Positions 4,874 to 9,192 of a stretch of DNA of 9,192 nt are shown here, in pieces (the stretch's first letter is position 1; each line of letters starts with the position of its first letter). Both the position numbers and the translations under genes were made by a program. Below the pieces are notes generated by a model. The model was not told where the DNA came from and did not search any database. It was given only the letters and a program-made list of their open reading frames with translations. The stretch comes from an uncultured Treponema sp. (GTDB lineage Bacteria; Spirochaetota; Spirochaetia; Treponematales; Treponemataceae), in NCBI GenBank assembly GCA_937893155.1, contig CALBGU010000125.1, positions 1-9,192 on the forward strand, written 5' to 3'.

Positions 4874-6214
4874 ATGAATGTAATGAAATTTCGTTTTATT
4901 TTTTTGCTCTCGCTTTCGCTTTTTCTTTTTTCCTGCGCCACTAAACAGGCACAGCCTGTTTCTCCACAGCCAGAGCCTGATTTACAACAGACAGAACGGA
5001 CGCAGACTGTCGAACAGCAGAAATCACAGGAAAAGACTGATTCAGAAACAGAGAAACAATCAGAAACAGCTGTTGAAGAAACGACAGAAGAAGAAATTGA
5101 AAAACAGGCTGAGCCAGTGCCAGCGGATTTGGTATTGAACACAGTATTTGCGGGCGATATTATGGCGCACGACGAAAACTTTTCGATGAAGAAGCCGTTT
5201 TCTGCGATTTGGGAGGGCGTGAAGCAATACGTTTCGGGCGCGGATTTTGCGTTTGCGAACATTGAAGCCCCCGTGTACGACGAAAAGGATTGGCAGAGTT
5301 ATCCCACGTTCAATATGAAAAGCGAATATGTGGAAGAGGCGATAAAGACGGGATTTAATGTGTTTTCGCTCGCGAACAATCACACCAACGACCAAGGCGT
5401 AGACGGAATGAAGGCGACCTATTCGTATTTTAAGCGCAGGGAAGCCGAGACGAAAGACAGCGAGCGCGCCATTTACAGTGCAGGCGTAAAACCGAGCGCA
5501 GACGCACCGCTGACCTACCAAGTCATCGAAAAGGACGGCTGGACGGTGCTGTTTGTGGCGGTTACGGAGGTGCTCAACAGCTTCAAAGGCTCGTCGTTCA
5601 TCGATTATGTAAGCCCGACGGAAGAGGCGCGCGCAGGGTTTATCAAAAAACTTGCGGGCTTGAGAGCGGAACACCCGTGCGATTTGTTCGTGGTGTCGGT
5701 GCATTGCGCAGAGCCTGAATATGTGCGTTCGGTTATGCCTAGCCAGCGTGCGTATTATTACAAGCTCTTGAATGAAGCGGGCGCAGACATTGTGTGGGCA
5801 AATCACCCGCACGTTGCGAAAGTCTGGGACATCGTGGGCAATCTGCAAACGGAGAAAACCGACAAGATGATTATGTATGCGCTTGGCAACACGATTAGCG
5901 GACAGCGGCGCGACCCGCAGTTTGCCGCCCCCGAAACAGCGCGCGATTATACGGGCGACGGCTTTTTTATTCAAGTCAAGTTCGTGAAGAAATACAATGA
6001 GGAAACGCAGTGTTACGAAAAATGCGAAATCGAGGCGGTGAATCCCGTGCTTATCACGACGTATATCGACCGCGACGGCGATTATATTTTGAAGACCCTC
6101 AATCCCGACCTCATCAAAACGCTCAAACGAGAGGGCGATGAGAAATGGGCTTCGTATCTTGAAAAGCGTATGAACTTAATGAACGATACAAAAGGAACTG
6201 TTTTATGGCATTAG
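4874..6214 (+). CDS. CapA-family lipoprotein (poly-gamma-glutamate/metallophosphatase-like)
   Basis: A 446-residue lipoprotein. The signal peptide ends in LFSC with Cys21 as the lipid-bearing residue, so it is probably anchored in a membrane facing the periplasm or surface. Residues 22-85 are a low-complexity tether rich in Gln, Glu, Ser, Thr and Pro. From 88 on it is a CapA (PGA_cap) domain, related to calcineurin-like metallophosphatases: FAGDIM (92-97), FANIEAPV (127-134), ANNHTND (167-173), VSVHCAEPEY (274-283), ANHPHV (309-314) and MYALGNTISG (334-343). The Asp, Asn and His residues in these motifs are candidate metal ligands. CapA takes part in poly-gamma-glutamate capsule export, but many bacteria have CapA-like proteins without capB/capC, and none is visible here. 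The real substrate is therefore unknown. Its TAG stop overlaps the helicase start by ten bases, so translation is probably coupled. Confidence 0.88.
   Translation: MNVMKFRFIFLLSLSLFLFSCATKQAQPVSPQPEPDLQQTERTQTVEQQKSQEKTDSETEKQSETAVEETTEEEIEKQAEPVPADLVLNTVFAGDIMAHDENFSMKKPFSAIWEGVKQYVSGADFAFANIEAPVYDEKDWQSYPTFNMKSEYVEEAIKTGFNVFSLANNHTNDQGVDGMKATYSYFKRREAETKDSERAIYSAGVKPSADAPLTYQVIEKDGWTVLFVAVTEVLNSFKGSSFIDYVSPTEEARAGFIKKLAGLRAEHPCDLFVVSVHCAEPEYVRSVMPSQRAYYYKLLNEAGADIVWANHPHVAKVWDIVGNLQTEKTDKMIMYALGNTISGQRRDPQFAAPETARDYTGDGFFIQVKFVKKYNEETQCYEKCEIEAVNPVLITTYIDRDGDYILKTLNPDLIKTLKREGDEKWASYLEKRMNLMNDTKGTVLWH
6192..6196 (+). promoter_or_regulatory. Ribosome binding site of the helicase gene
   Basis: AAGGA lies eight bases before the ATG at 6205, inside the last codons of the CapA-like gene. 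It fixes the helicase start and the ten-base overlap ATGGCATTAG. Confidence 0.65.
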
Positions 6215-8784
6215 ATTACAAAGCATTACCAGTGTATGAACAAAAAGAGCGTATTCTTGAAACGCTCAAGCAAAACCAAGTTATCGTGGTGCAATCTCCA
6301 ACGGGAAGCGGCAAGACGACGCAACTGCCTGTGATTTTGCACGAGGCTGGCTACAGCGAAAACGGAATGATTGCCGTTACGCAGCCGCGCAGAATCGCCG
6401 CGCTGAGCGTGAGCGAGTTTATTGCAAAGCAGCTTGGCACGACGTTCCCCGGCGTTGTCGGCTACAAAATGCGCTTTGAGGACAAAACCGACAGCACGAC
6501 CAAAATCAAGATTATGACTGACGGCATTTTGCTGCAAGAGATGAAACTCGACCCGTGGCTGTCGAAATATTCGGTCGTGATGGTGGACGAGGCGCACGAG
6601 CGGAGTTTAAACATCGATTTTGTGCTGGGATTGCTCAAGCGCGTGCTAGCCGAGCGCAAGGATTTCAAGGTCATTGTGTCGAGTGCGACGATGAACGCGG
6701 AGGCTTTCTCGAATTATTTTGATGCCTGCCCGATTGTTACGATTGATACGATAACGTATCCGATAACCGTGATTTACGACCCGCCGTCAATCCCTGCCAG
6801 CACGGCTTCGGAAACTGCGACGGAGGCTCTGCTTGCCAAAATCGAGCAGATTATAGACCGCATTCTTGATAACAAAGAAGACGGTGATATTCTCGTTTTC
6901 CTGCCCGGCGAAAAAATAATCAAAGATTGTATGAAGCGGCTGACGACCGCCGATTTTGCGCGAAAAATCCATATCGTGCCGCTGTACGGGCGATTGAGCA
7001 AGGAAGAGCAGGAAAAGGTTTTTGATAAAGCGCCGTTCGGCAAAAAGAAAGTCGTTATCTCCACGAACATCGCTGAAACGTCCGTAACGATTTCGGGCAT
7101 CACCAACGTTATCGATTCGGGGCTGGCAAAGCTCAACCATTACAATCCGCACACGTTTACTTCGAGCCTGAACGAATTGGCGGTGAGCAAGGCGAGTTGC
7201 AACCAGCGGCGCGGACGTGCGGGGCGAACGTGTGCAGGGACGTGCTACAGGCTTTATACGCGCAAGGATTTTGACACGCGCGAAATGTACACGACCGAGG
7301 AGATTTACCGCACGGATTTGAGCGAAGTCGTGCTTCGTATGAGCGAGCTGGGCATTACGGATTTTGACAGCTTCGATTTTATTTCGCCGCCGGGATACGA
7401 GGGAATGCAGAGCGCGGTGGAAACGCTGAAAATGCTCAAGGCAATCGAGGACGACAACACGCTTTCTCCGATTGGCAAAATGATGTGTTTGTTCCCGCTT
7501 GACCCGCGCACGAGCCGCATTATCGTGGAGGCTATCCGCAATTATCCCGACGTTATCGAGGAGAGCTTGATTGCCGCCGCGTTCCTTTCTGCGCAGTCGC
7601 CGTTTATTCTGCCGCCGGGCGAGGAGATGGACGCGCGAAAGGCGCACCATTCATTCCGCGACATTCAGGGCGATTTCGTGAGTTACGTCAAATTGTTCCG
7701 CACCTACACGTCGATGAAGAACAAAACGACGTTCTGCCAAAATTATTATCTCGACGAGCGCGTTATGGCGGAAATCGAGAACATCAAGGCGCAGCTGGAA
7801 GAAATCGTGTCGAATATGCAGATTCCGCTCACCGGCGGCGGCAGTATCGACGATTATCTGTGCTGCATTGCCTCGGGAATGATTCAGTTTGTGTGCGTGC
7901 GCGAGGGACGCGAAAATTACCGCACGCTTACCGCCGAGCACATCTCGATTCACCCGGGTTCAAGTATGTTCAAGCAAGACCCGCTGTACATCGTTGCAGG
8001 CGAAATCGTGCGCACGAGCCGAACGTATGCGATGAGCGTTTCTCCGCTGACAAAAAGCCTCATCAACCGCATTGACCCCGCGCTTGACGAAAATCTGGAC
8101 GAAAAGCGCGCAAAGAAGGCGAAAGACATCGCGGAGATTCAAAAAGCGAAGAGCATTGCGGACGGCAAAGGCAAAAAACAGAAAGAGAAAAAGGGCGAAA
8201 AAAGCACAAAAGCCGACGATTCGGGCGAGAATATCAAACTCGGCGGCGTGGTGTTCAACATCGAGAAAATCAAGGGCAAAAAGACGGTTATTCTGCCGCT
8301 TGCCGAGTTGCAAAAAGCCGCGCCAGCCATTGCGGACGAGGACGCGGGCAAGCTCAAGCAGTTCGCAAAATTGCACGGCAAGGTGATTATAAAAGGCAAG
8401 CCGTTGCTTTCGGGCGAAAAGATGGAACTGATTATGACGCTTGCGCAGAAAATCGATTTAGTGCCCGTGGGCGAGGCGAATTGGAACAGAAAACTCAATA
8501 TCCGATTGGGCGAAGACGCGGGTGCGGAAGAAGAGCTGGTTCGCTCGCTGTCGTCGGTGCTTCGCGTGGCGGAGGCGAAGAAGAGCGAATACGGCTTTGT
8601 AACGCTGTTCACCGACGGCAACGGAACGTATTGGTTCAAGGTGAGCCGCGGATTTTCGACCGCACTCAACGAAAGCCTGTCGTCGCTTGAAGCCTTGGTT
8701 GACGAAACCTCGGTTTCGCTTAGCGAGAGCCAAAAAGCAATCGCGAACGCCGTCTATCGCAAATTGCACGAGCTGTATGATTGA
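6205..8784 (+). CDS. hrpA: DEAH-box ATP-dependent RNA helicase, HrpA/HrpB type
   Basis: An 859-residue cytoplasmic superfamily 2 helicase that unwinds or remodels RNA using ATP. All motifs are intact: I GSGKT (34-38, Lys37), Ia TQPRR (59-63), II DEAH (128-131), III SAT (160-162), IV LVFLPG (230-235), V STNIAETS (286-293) and VI QRRGRAGR (334-341, arginine finger region). A winged-helix/HA2 region follows to about 535, and an OB-fold-like segment includes DPLYIVAGEIVRTSRTY (592-608). It is much shorter than E. coli HrpA (about 1300) and closer to HrpB (about 810), but its tail matches neither in my reading. From about 630 there is a lysine-rich, probably disordered linker (to about 670) and then a C-terminal domain I do not recognise (about 677-859). 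HrpA is the usual name in spirochaete annotations, so the symbol is tentative. Third in the operon, it overlaps the CapA-like gene. In E. coli HrpA acts on stalled ribosomes, but that role is not shown here. Confidence 0.92.
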   Translation: MALDYKALPVYEQKERILETLKQNQVIVVQSPTGSGKTTQLPVILHEAGYSENGMIAVTQPRRIAALSVSEFIAKQLGTTFPGVVGYKMRFEDKTDSTTKIKIMTDGILLQEMKLDPWLSKYSVVMVDEAHERSLNIDFVLGLLKRVLAERKDFKVIVSSATMNAEAFSNYFDACPIVTIDTITYPITVIYDPPSIPASTASETATEALLAKIEQIIDRILDNKEDGDILVFLPGEKIIKDCMKRLTTADFARKIHIVPLYGRLSKEEQEKVFDKAPFGKKKVVISTNIAETSVTISGITNVIDSGLAKLNHYNPHTFTSSLNELAVSKASCNQRRGRAGRTCAGTCYRLYTRKDFDTREMYTTEEIYRTDLSEVVLRMSELGITDFDSFDFISPPGYEGMQSAVETLKMLKAIEDDNTLSPIGKMMCLFPLDPRTSRIIVEAIRNYPDVIEESLIAAAFLSAQSPFILPPGEEMDARKAHHSFRDIQGDFVSYVKLFRTYTSMKNKTTFCQNYYLDERVMAEIENIKAQLEEIVSNMQIPLTGGGSIDDYLCCIASGMIQFVCVREGRENYRTLTAEHISIHPGSSMFKQDPLYIVAGEIVRTSRTYAMSVSPLTKSLINRIDPALDENLDEKRAKKAKDIAEIQKAKSIADGKGKKQKEKKGEKSTKADDSGENIKLGGVVFNIEKIKGKKTVILPLAELQKAAPAIADEDAGKLKQFAKLHGKVIIKGKPLLSGEKMELIMTLAQKIDLVPVGEANWNRKLNIRLGEDAGAEEELVRSLSSVLRVAEAKKSEYGFVTLFTDGNGTYWFKVSRGFSTALNESLSSLEALVDETSVSLSESQKAIANAVYRKLHELYD

Positions 8785-8856
8785 CCTCTAATCTCACCCC
8801 TTTGAAAACAGCCTAAGGCTGCCCCTCTCCTCGTAGGCGAGGGGCTTTTTTTGTGC
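8783..8856 (+). terminator. Operon terminator, copy 3 of the stop-codon-overlapping repeat
   Basis: The stem CCCCTCTCC (8822-8830) pairs with GGCGAGGGG (8836-8844) with one mismatch and loop TCGTA, followed by CTTTTTTT. The mismatch is at the same stem position as in the 2207-2251 copy. The element starts TGACCTC...CTCACCCC, with the TGA being the helicase stop codon. A second small hairpin, CAGCC-TAA-GGCTG (8809-8821), sits inside it and is absent from the other copies. Confidence 0.8.
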
Positions 8857-8878
8857 ACAAGTGTGACGAGCGTGGAAT

Positions 8879-9010
8879 TCAGGTGTACAGGGGATTTTCC
8901 TGTTCCACACTGTTTGGCTTAGGAAACTCACTTTCCTTCCCTTCAACTGCTACATAAACAATTCTCCTGGTGTTTCCGACGGATTGTCCAACGGTTCTTG
9001 CCTCCGGGCC
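8879..9010 (-). other. C-terminal coding-like fragment of an unrecognised protein
   Basis: On the minus strand 43 residues run into a TGA stop at 8879-8881. The sequence looks like real protein: ARTVGQSVGNTRRIVYVAVE reads as beta strand, then a polar tail ends in NPLYT. Arginine uses AGG and AGA, unlike the genes to the left. The frame remains open to 9112, but beyond about 9010 it only crosses the complement of the opposite-strand fragment. I do not recognise the family. It looks like the tail of a gene whose front part is missing. Confidence 0.35.
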
Positions 9011-9014
9011 GAAG

Positions 9015-9192
9015 ATGAAAAAAAAGAGTATCAGCATGGGGCCCGGCGCGGCCTCGCTTATCCTGATCTTCGTGCTCCTTTCCATCAGCGTACTGGGCAT
9101 GCTCTCCCTCATGAACAGCAGAAATGATGCTTCCCTTAGCCGAAGAAGCGCGGAAGTGGCGGAGGCGGTGTACAGCTTAAATGCTGCGGCGG
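9015..9192 (+). CDS. N-terminal part of a single-pass membrane protein, cut by the window edge
   Basis: The first 59 residues of an open frame start MKKKSISMGPGAASLI. A basic N-terminus is followed by one membrane helix (about 12-33) and then a polar helix with RNDASLSRRSAEVAEAVY. From memory this resembles a small membrane protein family of Lachnospiraceae-like Firmicutes, of unknown function, rather than a spirochaete protein. It is richer in G+C than the DNA to its left. Neither a Shine-Dalgarno sequence nor a promoter box lies before the ATG, and an in-frame TAA at 8955-8957 bounds the frame upstream. An abrupt join just before the ATG would explain the missing signals. Confidence 0.55.
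   Translation, partial: MKKKSISMGPGAASLILIFVLLSISVLGMLSLMNSRNDASLSRRSAEVAEAVYSLNAAA

Noticed and set aside
4432..5974. Long minus-strand frames opposite the secreted protein and CapA-like genes (276 and 304 residues)
   Set aside because: They oppose clear coding sequence with signal peptides and motifs, and contain no recognisable domain or start signals.
6787..7650. 287-residue minus-strand frame opposite the helicase
   Set aside because: It is antisense to conserved helicase motifs and shows a basic, low-information composition.
8875..8880. EcoRI site (GAATTC) near the right-hand composition change, as a cloning junction
   Set aside because: A six-base site is expected by chance in a window of this size, and no vector or linker sequence adjoins it.

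Overview
The window reads as a stretch of bacterial chromosome of moderate G+C in its genes, with A/T-rich intergenic DNA. It most resembles a treponeme-like spirochaete. The basis is a DUF6261-like protein, a secreted fibronectin-III/TPR-like protein, a CapA-type lipoprotein joined to an HrpA-like helicase, and abundant palindromic intergenic repeats. This assignment is inference from protein character; no rRNA, tRNA or marker gene is present. The first ~95 and last ~310 bases look unlike the rest and may be foreign or misjoined DNA.

Layout. Minus strand, left part: a GH2 glycosidase (60-2030) whose C-terminus is cut off at about position 90; a triple block of terminator-like repeats (2115-2251); a DUF6261-like gene (2249-2932) with its own promoter; a 390-base non-coding stretch holding an array of short dyads at an exact 41-bp period (3008-3218) and a hairpin terminator (3283-3311); and a RelE/HigB-type toxin (3498-3809) followed by a stub of its antitoxin (3323-3496) that has lost the DNA-binding half. 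Plus strand, right part: a tight three-gene operon (3946-8784) encoding a secreted FnIII/TPR-like protein, a CapA-family lipoprotein and a DEAH-box RNA helicase. It ends in a terminator of the same repeat family that follows the DUF6261-like gene. After that come two short coding-like fragments facing away from each other (8879-9010 minus, 9015-9192 plus).

Gene expression. Three genes (GH2, toxin, first operon gene) share a start arrangement of an exact TATAAT box six bases before the ATG, with a -35-like box 16-18 bases upstream and no Shine-Dalgarno sequence. This predicts leaderless transcripts. The DUF6261-like gene and the two downstream operon genes instead carry Shine-Dalgarno sequences. 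The two regions transcribe divergently from the 136 bases between the toxin and the operon.

The most interesting items are the 41-bp-period dyad array just upstream of the DUF6261-like promoter, the repeated leaderless start module, the intact toxin beside a beheaded antitoxin, and the abrupt breaks at both window ends.
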